From NCBI GenBank assembly GCA_013002225.1, contig JABDKL010000065.1:1-38291 (forward strand): a stretch of 38,291 bases of DNA, in the 5' to 3' direction. Shown piece by piece: positions 1 through 7,305 of this stretch. The position numbers were made by a program, and so were the translations under genes. The DNA comes from Winogradskyella sp. (GTDB lineage: Bacteria > Bacteroidota > Bacteroidia > Flavobacteriales > Flavobacteriaceae). The notes beneath the pieces are model-generated. The model saw nothing but the letters and a program-made list of their open reading frames with translations, was not told the DNA's origin and did no database searches. The first letter of the stretch is position 1. Every line of letters starts with the position of its first letter.

Positions 1-2
1 CA

Positions 3-158
3 TCAGCACCATATAGCGGATTTGTGAATCCGGTTATTGTACCTGCAATCGATGGCGATGGAAATATCACAGCCTTTAAGATTGATCAGCCTAATAGTTT
101 TTCAGAGCAAATGTTAGAATATAGTAATAAGTATAATAATCTTCCAGAAGTTAACTAA
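3..158 (+). CDS. C-terminal fragment, possibly M49-like (dipeptidyl peptidase III) peptidase
   Basis: An open frame enters from the left edge and ends at TAA 156-158, giving 51 residues that begin SAPYSGFVNP and end NNLPEVN. It is the only one of the three forward frames that stays open here, and it is followed at once by a good terminator, so it is the end of a real gene. The blocks GFVNPVIVP, DGDGNITAFKI and QMLEYSNKYN recall the C-termini of Bacteroidota M49 (dipeptidyl peptidase III-like) zinc peptidases, but this rests on memory of the family and the catalytic region lies outside the window. Being a gene end is well supported; the family is tentative. Confidence 0.5.
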   Translation, partial: SAPYSGFVNPVIVPAIDGDGNITAFKIDQPNSFSEQMLEYSNKYNNLPEVN

Positions 159-180
159 ATAAAGAATTTTATTAATTTAA

Positions 181-210
181 AAGCAGCCTATTATTTGGCT
201 GCTTTTTTTA
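181..210 (+). terminator. Rho-independent terminator
   Basis: A 7-bp stem AGCAGCC (182-188) / GGCTGCT (197-203) with an 8-base loop is followed by a run of T. It lies 23 bases after the stop of the left-edge gene. Confidence 0.85.
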
Positions 211-248
211 TTAAAAGAATTTTTTTAAAAAAAAAGTAATGGCAAAAA

Positions 249-434
249 TTACATAAAAATAAACTTAACCGTAGCGATCATAGCAATAAAACCAATAAAA
301 GCAATGAGAACCCAGATAGTACCTTTATAGTAGCGTTTGTGTAAATTTAAATCCTTACGATACTGAAAGCCAATAATTACAGCAAAAGCAATGAAAAATA
401 ATATTCCGAAAATCAATTGACCTGTACTAAACAT
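249..434 (-). CDS. Small conserved two-helix membrane protein
   Basis: The product is a 61-residue protein with two hydrophobic segments (about residues 7-22 and 41-58) joined by a basic loop (YRKDLNLHKRYYKG). It resembles a small hypothetical membrane protein I recall as common in flavobacteria; its function is unknown. I start it at the ATG at 434. A longer frame would begin at a TTG at 497, but that overlaps the divergent gene at 487, and a TATTTTTG promoter element at 450-457 on the same strand lies inside the extra part. The shorter form is therefore favoured. Confidence 0.72.
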   Translation of the reverse strand: MFSTGQLIFGILFFIAFAVIIGFQYRKDLNLHKRYYKGTIWVLIAFIGFIAMIATVKFIFM

Positions 435-449
435 TAGTTTACTTTTATG

Positions 450-457
450 CAAAAATA
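450..457 (-). promoter_or_regulatory. -7 promoter element (TATTTTTG) of the small membrane protein gene
   Basis: A perfect match to TAnnTTTG on the minus strand, 15 bases upstream of the ATG at 434. I see no clear TTTG -33 partner. It supports the shorter start. Confidence 0.45.
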
Positions 458-486
458 AGAATTGAGCCACTAATAAACTAAAAACT

Positions 487-873
487 ATGCAAGACAAAAT
501 TAACGCTGTAAAGGAATTTCATAAGGCATTCAAGATCGGTCACAGAGAAACACCTAAAGCCGATTTAGGAATGGAAAAAAATATGCTACGGTATAAACTT
601 ATGCGCGAAGAGAATGAAGAGTATTTAGAGGCTGCGAACGACAATGACTTAGTAGAAGTTGCAGATGCCTTAGGTGATATGCTATATATACTTTGCGGAA
701 CAATTATAGAACACGGTTTACAATATAAAATTGAAGAAGTTTTTGAAGAAATTCAGCGCAGTAATATGAGCAAATTAGGTGAGGATGGAGAACCAATATA
801 TAGAGATGATGGTAAAGTTTTAAAAGGCCCAACTTATTTTAAACCACACATAAAAGAGATTCTGGAATCATAA
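487..873 (+). CDS. MazG/HisE-like nucleoside triphosphate pyrophosphohydrolase
   Basis: This 128-residue all-alpha protein probably hydrolyses a nucleoside triphosphate to the monophosphate and pyrophosphate, as a house-cleaning enzyme. The metal-binding pattern of the family is visible: an EExxE cluster at E41-E45 and ExxD at E57-D60, followed by D64 in ADALGD. The C-terminal half (MSKLGEDGEPIYRDDGKV, then GPTYFKP) is typical of the PRA-PH/MazG-like single-domain enzymes found in bacteria and phages. The actual substrate cannot be read from sequence. The gene is divergent from the small membrane protein gene and convergent with ilvE, with a shared terminator between it and ilvE. Confidence 0.85.
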   Translation: MQDKINAVKEFHKAFKIGHRETPKADLGMEKNMLRYKLMREENEEYLEAANDNDLVEVADALGDMLYILCGTIIEHGLQYKIEEVFEEIQRSNMSKLGEDGEPIYRDDGKVLKGPTYFKPHIKEILES

Positions 874-874
874 A

Positions 875-899
875 AAAAAGCAGCGATAAGCTGCTTTTT
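875..899. terminator. Bidirectional terminator between the MazG-like gene and ilvE
   Basis: Stem AAAAGCAGC (876-884) / GCTGCTTTT (890-898) with loop GATAA. The A run on the left and the T run on the right let it work in both directions, which suits the convergent genes. Confidence 0.85.
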
Positions 900-924
900 A
901 ATTGAAATGAATAAACGCTAAATA

Positions 925-1995
925 TTATTTTACCTCATACCTCCAGCCATGTTTGTCTTCAGCTAAATTATGCTGTATGTGCATTAATTTTTCTTTAAAC
1001 AACATCGCATAAGAGTTGTCGAGTTGTGGTAGGTCAAAAACATCATCAGCATGGCCAAAAGCAGACACTGGGCTGATTACAGCGGCAGTACCAGCTCCAA
1101 ATATTTCTTTTAGATCACCTTCTTTTGCCGCAGTTTTAATTTCGTGAACACTAACTGGTCTTACCTCACAATCAATATTTAAATCCGCAGCAAGCTGAAT
1201 TACACTTTTACGTGTTACACCATCTAAGATTCTATCATTGTTAGGTGCAGTTATAAGTTTGTCATTAATTCTAAAAAAGATATTCATGGTACCTGCTTCC
1301 TCTAAATTCTTGTGTGTAGAAGCATCAGTCCATATAATTTGCTGAAACCCTTTTTGTTGTGCTAAACTTGTAGGATAAAATTGTGCTGCATAATTACCAG
1401 CGGCCTTTACAAAGCCAACTCCGCCATCGGCAGACCGACTATATTTTCGGGCAAATAATACGCGTACAGGTTGGTTATAATAGGCTTTAGCAGGTGAGCA
1501 AATTATTATAAAACGATATGTTGCAGCAGGTGATGCAGAGATGGCAGGTTCTGTTGCGATTACAAAAGGTCTAATATAAAGTGAATTTCCTAAACCAGAT
1601 TTAATCCAGTTTTTATCTAGATTTAATAAAGTTTCTAAGCCCTTAAAAAAGTAATTTTCAGGAAACTCTGGAATGGCTAATCTTGCTGCAGATTTATTAA
1701 TTCGAGCAAAGTTCTGATCGGGTCTAAATAAAAACACGTTATCATCGGCATCTTTATAAGCCTTCATCCCTTCAAATACTGCCTGCCCATAATGAAACAC
1801 TCTGGCAGAAGGTTCAATTGACATTGCCTGATAAGGCGTTATTTTTGGTATTTGCCATTTGCCATCTTCAAAATCGCAAGTAAACATGTGGTCTGTGAAC
1901 ACGCGACCAAATGCTATGTTGGCAAAATCGACATCTGTAATTTTAGTATTTTGAGCTTTCTCTATGACGATTTCTTCAGTATAATTTGTAACCAT
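925..1995 (-). CDS. ilvE: Branched-chain amino acid aminotransferase
   Basis: A PLP enzyme of fold type IV that interconverts branched-chain amino acids and their 2-oxo acids with glutamate/2-oxoglutarate. It has 356 residues from the ATG at 1995. Family hallmarks are visible: VFHYGQAVFEGMKAY near residue 67, the PLP lysine in GVGFVKAAGNYAAQFYP (about K197), then LEEAGTMNIFF and the phosphate-binding IFGAGTAAVISP. A TTG further upstream at 2019 would add eight residues. I prefer the ATG because a promoter-like TACTTTTG sits at 2017-2024 and would overlap the longer form. It stands alone, away from other ilv genes. Confidence 0.95.
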   Translation of the reverse strand: MVTNYTEEIVIEKAQNTKITDVDFANIAFGRVFTDHMFTCDFEDGKWQIPKITPYQAMSIEPSARVFHYGQAVFEGMKAYKDADDNVFLFRPDQNFARINKSAARLAIPEFPENYFFKGLETLLNLDKNWIKSGLGNSLYIRPFVIATEPAISASPAATYRFIIICSPAKAYYNQPVRVLFARKYSRSADGGVGFVKAAGNYAAQFYPTSLAQQKGFQQIIWTDASTHKNLEEAGTMNIFFRINDKLITAPNNDRILDGVTRKSVIQLAADLNIDCEVRPVSVHEIKTAAKEGDLKEIFGAGTAAVISPVSAFGHADDVFDLPQLDNSYAMLFKEKLMHIQHNLAEDKHGWRYEVK

Positions 1996-2016
1996 AATTG
2001 CCTTTGATTGGTTTCG

Positions 2017-2024
2017 CAAAAGTA
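2017..2024 (-). promoter_or_regulatory. -7 promoter element (TACTTTTG) of ilvE
   Basis: A perfect TAnnTTTG match on the minus strand, 21 bases upstream of the ilvE ATG. No convincing TTTG -33 box was found. Confidence 0.45.
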
Positions 2025-2069
2025 CATAATCATTACGGTTAATAAAAGGCTAAATTATCTTAAATTTTG

Positions 2070-2077
2070 TAAATTTG
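2070..2077 (+). promoter_or_regulatory. -7 promoter element (TAAATTTG) of the DUF4920 lipoprotein gene
   Basis: A perfect TAnnTTTG match 34 bases upstream of the ATG at 2112, within the divergent ilvE/lipoprotein intergenic region. The -33 box is unclear. Confidence 0.4.
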
Positions 2078-2111
2078 TGTTTCACTTTACAATCAAAAAA
2101 TAGTCAGAATA

Positions 2112-2618
2112 ATGAAAAAAATAGCCTTATTTATTTTAACGAGCACATTAATTGTTGCTTGTAAAAACGACATAAAAGTTCAGGATACTCCGGTAGAAGA
2201 AGAAAAAAAGGAACTTGCCTACACCTCAATTGGTATGGAGATAAGTGACGATGATGCCCTACCTTCAGATCGTATGATGGAGCATTACAAAAATTTGAAG
2301 CCTGGAGATACCATACCAGCTAAAATGACTGCCAAAATTGATGAGGTATGTTCAAAGAAGGGATGTTGGATGACTTTAGATATGGGCAATGAAAATGAGG
2401 TTATGGTAAAGTTTAAAGATTACGGATTTTTTATGCCTTTAGATGCAGAGGGAGAGGTAGTCGTTAATGGAAAGGCTTTTGTGGCGGAAACTCCAGTAGA
2501 CGAATTAAGACATTACGCAGAAGATGCAGGTAAGTCTAAAGAAGAAATAGAAGCCATCACAGAACCAAAATTAGAGTACCGATTTGAAGCTGATGGTGTT
2601 TTATTAAAGGGTGAGTAG
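2112..2618 (+). CDS. DUF4920 lipoprotein
   Basis: A 168-residue lipoprotein of unknown role. The N-terminus is a type II signal peptide ending IVAC, with the lipidated Cys at position 17. The mature part is acidic at first, then shows the DUF4920 core: an OB-like beta region with PAKMTAKIDEVCSKKGCWM (two Cys five residues apart, then a Trp) and VMVKFKDYGFFMP. The Cys pair could bind a metal or form a disulfide; that is inference. An imperfect inverted repeat follows the stop codon. Confidence 0.85.
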   Translation: MKKIALFILTSTLIVACKNDIKVQDTPVEEEKKELAYTSIGMEISDDDALPSDRMMEHYKNLKPGDTIPAKMTAKIDEVCSKKGCWMTLDMGNENEVMVKFKDYGFFMPLDAEGEVVVNGKAFVAETPVDELRHYAEDAGKSKEEIEAITEPKLEYRFEADGVLLKGE

Positions 2619-2620
2619 TA

Positions 2621-2684
2621 AAAACTTTTTAAAAGCACTAAGTTTCTATTCGTCCATAAGTTTTACTATAGCTTTAAAAGTTTT
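2621..2684. repeat. Imperfect inverted repeat after the DUF4920 gene
   Basis: The left arm AAAACTTTTTAAAAGC (about 2621-2636) and the right arm GCTTTAAAAGTTTT (2671-2684) are near-perfect reverse complements with two single-base bulges, separated by about 34 bases. It may act as a weak terminator or as an RNA fold ahead of mnmD. Low GC makes chance possible. Confidence 0.35.
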
Positions 2685-2697
2685 ATATTGAGAGCTT

Positions 2698-3393
2698 ATG
2701 AAACGAAAAGTGATCACCACCTCTGATGGGTCTAAAACAATACAGATAGAAGATTGGAATGAACAATACCATTCCGTTCATGGTGCCATACAAGAAGCAA
2801 ATCATGTATTTTTAAAACATGGTTTGCTTTTTTATTTCCAGGAAATCTTTAAGAAAACAGAAAATTTAAAAGGTCAAGAATCTGTTTCAATTCTTGAAAT
2901 AGGTTTTGGTACAGGGCTCAATGCATTCTTAACGTTGTTGGAAGCAGAACAGCTAAATTTACATATTGATTATGTTGGAGTTGAAGCTTTTCCAGTGAAA
3001 CAGGAAGAAATCAATCAACTAAATTATGTGTCTTTAATTTCCAAAGCCCACAAGAGTCAATTCGATTTACTACATCAATCGACCTGGGAATCGCAACATA
3101 AAATTTCAAAATACTTCCAGTTAGAAAAGCAAAAAATAGACTTTAATCAAATTACTGCATCCAACCAATTCAATATTATTTATTTTGATGCTTTTGGTGC
3201 GCGAGTACAACCAGAGTTATGGACAGAGTCTATTTTTGAAATTATGTACAAAGCCTTAAGATCCAATGGTGTTTTAGTGACGTACTCAGCAAAAGGCAGT
3301 GTAAGGCGCGCTATGGAATCTGTTGGTTTTACCGTAGAACGATTACCTGGACCACCAGGCAAACGTGAAATGCTAAGAGCACAAAAAAATTAA
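2698..3393 (+). CDS. mnmD: tRNA 5-methylaminomethyl-2-thiouridine methyltransferase, MnmD
   Basis: A 231-residue, SAM-dependent methyltransferase acting on the wobble uridine (U34) of certain tRNAs: it is the stand-alone equivalent of the N-terminal half of E. coli MnmC. Visible features are the SAM-binding ILEIGFGTGLNAFLT near residues 66-80, the acidic YFDAFG motif at about 162-167, and the C-terminal LPGPPGKREMLRA that characterises the family. The FAD-dependent oxidase half of MnmC is absent, as is usual in Bacteroidota. The ATG at 2698 gives the typical N-terminus KRKVITTSDGSKT. Confidence 0.9.
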   Translation: MKRKVITTSDGSKTIQIEDWNEQYHSVHGAIQEANHVFLKHGLLFYFQEIFKKTENLKGQESVSILEIGFGTGLNAFLTLLEAEQLNLHIDYVGVEAFPVKQEEINQLNYVSLISKAHKSQFDLLHQSTWESQHKISKYFQLEKQKIDFNQITASNQFNIIYFDAFGARVQPELWTESIFEIMYKALRSNGVLVTYSAKGSVRRAMESVGFTVERLPGPPGKREMLRAQKN

Positions 3394-3562
3394 ATAGATA
3401 TAACCGTTTAATTGTTTTGGCTATTAGTCCACCAATACGATATTGTGGCCAATTCAGCGTCGCAGTATTTATACGATTCACCTAGATGACTTAAACGTTA
3501 AATCCAAACTAAAATGGGTTAGCGTCCTCAACACCTTTCGTATCTTTAATGAAAAAGAAAAA

Positions 3563-4471
3563 ATGACCATTTTAATAACTGGAGCCACCGGATTAATAGG
3601 GCAAAAAGTAGTCGAGAGGTGTCATCAAAAAGGGATAAATGTTAATTATTTAACCACTTCAAGATCAAAATTGAGTTCCGAATCTAATTATAAGGGCTTC
3701 TATTGGAATCCAAAAAACAATGAGATTGATCATAGCTGTTTTGAGCATGTTTCAGCCATAATTAATCTTGTTGGTGCCTCCATTTCTAAACGCTGGACAG
3801 AGGATTACAAAAAAGAAATAATAGAAAGTCGAACAAAAACAGCTCAATTACTTCAGGACACAATTAGGGCACATGATTATGATGTTCAATACGTCGTATC
3901 TGCAAGTGCTATTGGAATATATCCATCTAGCCTGATTAATTATTATGAAGAAAGTAATACTGAAATTTCGGGCTCATTTTTGGGAGAAGTTGTGACTAAA
4001 TGGGAAGAAGCTGTGGACAATTTTGAAAAAGTAGGTTGTAAAGTGGCTAAAATTAGAATCGGTTTAGTGTTAGCTGAAAAAGGTGGCGCGTTGCCAAAAA
4101 TTACACAACCCATTAAATATGGAGCAGGTGCCGCCTTCGGTAGTGGCAAGCAATGGCAAAGTTGGATTCATGTTAACGACCTTGCGGATATGTTCTTATA
4201 TGCTTTAACACACAAATTAGAGGGAGTTTATAATGGTGTTGCACCTAATCCAGTCAGTAATAACGAACTAACAAAAGTTGCTGCAAAAGTTTTAAGTAGG
4301 CCCCTAATTTTGCCTAATATTCCGAAAGTAATTATGAAGATGGTGTTAGGTGAAATGCACATTATTCTATTTGAAAGTCAGCGTGTAAGTTCACAAAAAA
4401 TTGAAGATAAAGGGTTTTATTATAATTACCCGAATTTAAAACCTGCTTTAGAAAATTTACTAATTAGCTAA
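3563..4471 (+). CDS. TIGR01777-family NAD(P)-dependent epimerase (YfcH-like)
   Basis: A 302-residue protein of the extended short-chain dehydrogenase superfamily. The nucleotide-binding loop GATGLIG is at residues 7-13. The C-terminus has the DUF1731 signature (GEMHIILFESQRV, then KGFYYNYPNL and ALENLL). The physiological substrate is unknown. An open frame extends upstream to a TTG at 3443, but the Rossmann fold begins at once after the ATG at 3563, so the 40 extra residues (rich in K and R, unlike the family) are rejected. TATCTTTA at 3541-3548 is a near-consensus -7 element 14 bases ahead of the ATG. Confidence 0.87.
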   Translation: MTILITGATGLIGQKVVERCHQKGINVNYLTTSRSKLSSESNYKGFYWNPKNNEIDHSCFEHVSAIINLVGASISKRWTEDYKKEIIESRTKTAQLLQDTIRAHDYDVQYVVSASAIGIYPSSLINYYEESNTEISGSFLGEVVTKWEEAVDNFEKVGCKVAKIRIGLVLAEKGGALPKITQPIKYGAGAAFGSGKQWQSWIHVNDLADMFLYALTHKLEGVYNGVAPNPVSNNELTKVAAKVLSRPLILPNIPKVIMKMVLGEMHIILFESQRVSSQKIEDKGFYYNYPNLKPALENLLIS

Positions 4472-4483
4472 ATTGTATTAACA

Positions 4484-4519
4484 AAAAAAAGCACTTACAA
4501 AATTGTAAGTGCTTTTTTT
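4484..4519. terminator. Bidirectional terminator between the epimerase and YceI-like genes
   Basis: A long near-perfect palindrome, AGCACTTACAA (4490-4500) / TTGTAAGTGCT (4503-4513), flanked by A7 on the left and T7 on the right. It lies between two convergent genes. Confidence 0.88.
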
Positions 4520-4537
4520 GTTTACTAAATTTAAAAT

Positions 4538-5194
4538 TTACTGAACCTTATTGGCTACAAGGCTTACGGTTAACTCTATGTCATCGTTAATAAACTTGTC
4601 ACCAAGATTATCAAAGAATGATTTAGAACCATATTTCACATTCCACTTAGAACGGTCAATAGTAAAAGTTTCACTATTTAACGTCATAGTGTCACCATCC
4701 ATAGATGTAGTAACAGGAATTGTGATATTATTGGTGGTATCCTTCATAGTTAAATTTCCAGAAAGCATTGTCTTATTATCAACAGTTTCAATGCTTGTAA
4801 TTTCAAATTTTGAAATTGGATATGTTTCGGCATCAAAAAAGTCAGGACTTTTTAAGTGACCTGTTAATTTAGCATTACTATCATTATCTGCTGGTATATC
4901 TTTAACGGTGATACTGTTCATGTCAAAAGTGAATTTTCCGCTCTCAATACCTTCATCATTAACTCTAATGTTACCAGTTTCAATAGCAATTGTACCATTA
5001 TGCGATCCTGTTGGCTTGTAGCCTTTCCATTCGATCATAGACTTGTCTGTATTAACAGCATAGGTCATTGCAGTTGCATCGGCTACAGCAGCTTCTTCGG
5101 CCTCAGTGGTTTTTGCTTCCTTTGAGTTGTCTTTACAACTAGCGAATGTAATTACAGCAACAATCGCAAAAATTTTTAAAAATGGTGTCTTCAT
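4538..5194 (-). CDS. YceI-family lipoprotein
   Basis: A 218-residue lipoprotein with a type II signal peptide ending FASC (lipid Cys20), a short acidic/alanine linker, then a YceI beta-barrel: TDKSMIEWKGYKPTGSHNGT, FTFDMNSITVKD, a KSPDFFDAETYPISKFEIT motif and the closing VKYGSKSFFDNLGD with DDIELTVSLVA. YceI proteins are lipocalin-like and bind polyisoprenoid-type lipids; whether this one does is inference. It sits alone with its own promoter-like element (TAACTTTG at 5221-5228) and is divergent from grpE. Confidence 0.9.
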   Translation of the reverse strand: MKTPFLKIFAIVAVITFASCKDNSKEAKTTEAEEAAVADATAMTYAVNTDKSMIEWKGYKPTGSHNGTIAIETGNIRVNDEGIESGKFTFDMNSITVKDIPADNDSNAKLTGHLKSPDFFDAETYPISKFEITSIETVDNKTMLSGNLTMKDTTNNITIPVTTSMDGDTMTLNSETFTIDRSKWNVKYGSKSFFDNLGDKFINDDIELTVSLVANKVQ

Positions 5195-5220
5195 GTTAGT
5201 TTCTATTTTGTTTTAGAAGA

Positions 5221-5228
5221 CAAAGTTA
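5221..5228 (-). promoter_or_regulatory. -7 promoter element (TAACTTTG) of the YceI-like gene
   Basis: A perfect TAnnTTTG match on the minus strand, 26 bases upstream of the ATG at 5194. The -33 box is not evident. Confidence 0.45.
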
Positions 5229-5272
5229 GCGATTTGAACACGCATATAATTATAAAAAAATGTTAATGACAT

Positions 5273-5305
5273 TTTGACATTTTTATAATAATGGCAGTAC
5301 TTTTG
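5273..5305 (+). promoter_or_regulatory. Promoter of grpE-dnaJ
   Basis: TTTG at 5273-5276, a 21-base spacer, and TACTTTTG at 5298-5305 match the Bacteroidota primary sigma-factor pattern. The grpE ATG follows 37 bases later. I see no CIRCE-type inverted repeat that would suggest HrcA control. Confidence 0.6.
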
Positions 5306-5342
5306 CCACTTCTAAATCGAAGATTTAAAAAATAATCTCAAA

Positions 5343-5909
5343 ATGAGTAAAAAGAATAAGGAAAATAAGGTGGAAGAACCACAAATAAATGACCGTGAAA
5401 CTGCAACTGCAGAAACGGATGCAGAAAGCCAAACAGATATTCAAAAAGAGGAACAATCTGTAGAAGAGCAGTTACAGGACCAATTAGCTGCTGAGAAGGA
5501 TAAATTTATGCGTTTGTTTGCTGAATTTGAAAATTACAAAAGACGTACAAGCAAGGAGCGTATGGATTTGTTTAAAACAGCAAGTCAGGACGTAATGGTT
5601 GCTATGCTGCCAATATTAGATGATTTTGAACGTGCCTTAACGCATATTGAGGATGATAAGGAGGCAGAAGAATTACGTAAAGGTGTATTATTAATTTACA
5701 ACAAATTAATGAATACGCTGGAGCAAAAAGGTTTGTCAAAAATTGACGTAAAACAAGGAGATACCTTTAATGCAGACGATCACGAAGCGGTAACCCAAAT
5801 TCCTGCTCCAAGTGACGATCTAAAAGGTAAAATAATCGACGTCGTAGAGCGCGGTTACAAACTGGGAGAAAAGGTAATTCGTTTTCCAAAAGTGGTAATA
5901 GGACAATAG
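5343..5909 (+). CDS. grpE: Nucleotide exchange factor GrpE
   Basis: A 188-residue co-chaperone that releases ADP from DnaK. The first ~45 residues are charged and probably disordered. A long coiled-coil helix follows, including [16 protein letters not shown], and then the C-terminal beta domain with [16 protein letters not shown] and [21 protein letters not shown]. Length and motifs match the family. The dnaJ gene follows after 46 bases in the same direction, the usual grpE-dnaJ pair; dnaK itself is not in the window. Confidence 0.97.
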   Translation: MSKKNKENKVEEPQINDRETATAETDAESQTDIQKEEQSVEEQLQDQLAAEKDKFMRLFAEFENYKRRTSKERMDLFKTASQDVMVAMLPILDDFERALTHIEDDKEAEELRKGVLLIYNKLMNTLEQKGLSKIDVKQGDTFNADDHEAVTQIPAPSDDLKGKIIDVVERGYKLGEKVIRFPKVVIGQ

Positions 5910-5955
5910 TAATGCAAGTTTTCTGCACTTTAGAGAACGAATAAAAAAAGATTTA

Positions 5956-7071
5956 ATGAAAGAAGATTATTACGATATTTTAGGAATAAGTAAAAGTGCA
6001 TCTGATGCTGAAATAAAAAAGGCATATCGTAAGATGGCTTTGAAATATCATCCAGATAAGAATCCAGACGATAAAGAAGCTGAAGACAAATTTAAGAAGG
6101 CTGCAGAGGCCTATGAAGTTTTAAGTAACGCAGATAAAAAGGCACGTTATGATCAGTTTGGTCATCAGGCTTTTGAAGGTGGCGGTGGCTTTAACGGCGG
6201 CGGCATGAATATGGATGATATTTTCAGCCAGTTTGGAGATATTTTTGGCGGTGCTTTTGGTGGCGGAGGCTTTAGTGGTTTTGGCGGAGGCGGTCGACAA
6301 CGAATGGTAAAAGGAAGTAATTTGCGTATTCGTGTCACTTTATCACTAGAAGATATTGCTAATGGTGTTGAGAAAAAGATTAAAGTCAAACGAAAAGTAC
6401 AGGCAGAAGGGACAACTTACAAAACTTGTGGTACCTGTAATGGCTCAGGCCAGGTAACGCGAGTTACAAATACTATCTTGGGAAGAATGCAAACCGCATC
6501 TCCTTGTCAGACTTGTGGTGGTGCCGGACAGACAATAGACAAAAAACCGGCAGATGCAGATGCTCAGGGATTAAAAGTCGCAGAAGAAACGGTGTCGGTA
6601 AAAATTCCAGCTGGTGTGGTAGATGGCATGCAACTCAAGGTTAATAGTAAAGGAAATGAAGCGCCAGGAAATGGTATAGCAGGTGATTTGCTTGTGGCTA
6701 TCAGCGAGGAAGAACATCCAACTTTAAAGCGTGAAGGCGATAATCTACATTACGATATGTACGTGAGTTTGCCAGATGCTGTTTTAGGATCGTCTAAAGA
6801 AATAGACACTGTAACCGGGAAAGTAAGAATTAAAATTGAAGCAGGAGTTCAGTCAGGTAAGATCTTAAGATTAAGAGGAAAAGGTATACCAAATATTAAC
6901 GGTTATGGTAAAGGTGATTTATTGGTGCATGTTAATGTGTGGACACCTAAAACCCTGAATAAAAAGCAAAAAGAATTTTTTGAGAGTATGAAAGATGATG
7001 AACATTTTGAGCCAAAACCGGAAAGTTCTGATAAATCATTTTTTGAAAAAGTAAAAGATATGTTTTCATAA
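5956..7071 (+). CDS. dnaJ: Chaperone DnaJ with a reduced zinc finger
   Basis: A 371-residue type I Hsp40 that delivers substrates to DnaK and stimulates its ATPase. The J domain (1-68) has HPD at 32-34. A Gly/Phe-rich linker spans about 73-113, then come the substrate-binding beta domains and a C-terminus ending [10 protein letters not shown]. The cysteine-rich region has only two CxxCxGxG units (C158/C161 and C184/C187) where E. coli DnaJ has four. By alignment these are units 2 and 3, so one zinc centre (the second) remains and the other is lost. I recall the same arrangement in other flavobacterial DnaJs, so it is likely a lineage trait and not damage. Confidence 0.96.
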   Translation: MKEDYYDILGISKSASDAEIKKAYRKMALKYHPDKNPDDKEAEDKFKKAAEAYEVLSNADKKARYDQFGHQAFEGGGGFNGGGMNMDDIFSQFGDIFGGAFGGGGFSGFGGGGRQRMVKGSNLRIRVTLSLEDIANGVEKKIKVKRKVQAEGTTYKTCGTCNGSGQVTRVTNTILGRMQTASPCQTCGGAGQTIDKKPADADAQGLKVAEETVSVKIPAGVVDGMQLKVNSKGNEAPGNGIAGDLLVAISEEEHPTLKREGDNLHYDMYVSLPDAVLGSSKEIDTVTGKVRIKIEAGVQSGKILRLRGKGIPNINGYGKGDLLVHVNVWTPKTLNKKQKEFFESMKDDEHFEPKPESSDKSFFEKVKDMFS

Positions 7072-7097
7072 AAAAGTCAATAATTAAGAAAAAATAC

Positions 7098-7196
7098 TAT
7101 CTTTGATTTATCGCTAATGCTAATTAGCGGTAATTTTTCTTTTTCATAGCAATTTTTTCCCATCCTTATCTAACCATAAGGGTGGGTTTTGTTTTT
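7098..7196 (+). ncRNA. Possible small RNA, or simply the dnaJ 3' region
   Basis: Between dnaJ and the ABC operon, a perfect -7 element TATCTTTG (7098-7105) is followed about 7 bases later by a hairpin CGCTAA/TTAGCG (7112-7117 / 7124-7129), a U-rich linker and the strong terminator at 7159-7196. A transcript of about 85 bases would have a 5' hairpin and a 3' terminator. There is no recognisable -33 box and no family match I know of, so this is speculative. Confidence 0.2.
7159..7196 (+). terminator. Strong rho-independent terminator downstream of dnaJ
   Basis: An 11-bp stem CCCATCCTTAT (7159-7169) / ATAAGGGTGGG (7176-7186) with a single G-U pair and a 6-base loop is followed by TTTTGTTTTTT. 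It separates grpE-dnaJ from the ABC operon. Confidence 0.88.
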
Positions 7197-7305
7197 TAAG
7201 GGGTTTACTCACTAAAATCCTTTTTAAAAAGTAGATTAATATGTCCTTAAACTCTTCAACATTTAATATATTTACCTACTAACCCTACTATAAACCAAAT
7301 TATAT

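Noticed and set aside
3443-3562. Forty-residue N-terminal extension of the TIGR01777 epimerase from a TTG
   Set aside because: The extension is rich in basic residues, lacks family support, and the nucleotide-binding fold starts right at the ATG at 3563, which has a near-consensus -7 element just upstream.
6165-6389. Proline-rich minus-strand frame inside dnaJ
   Set aside because: It is the antisense of the Gly-rich linker of DnaJ; the Pro content comes from reversed GGN codons.
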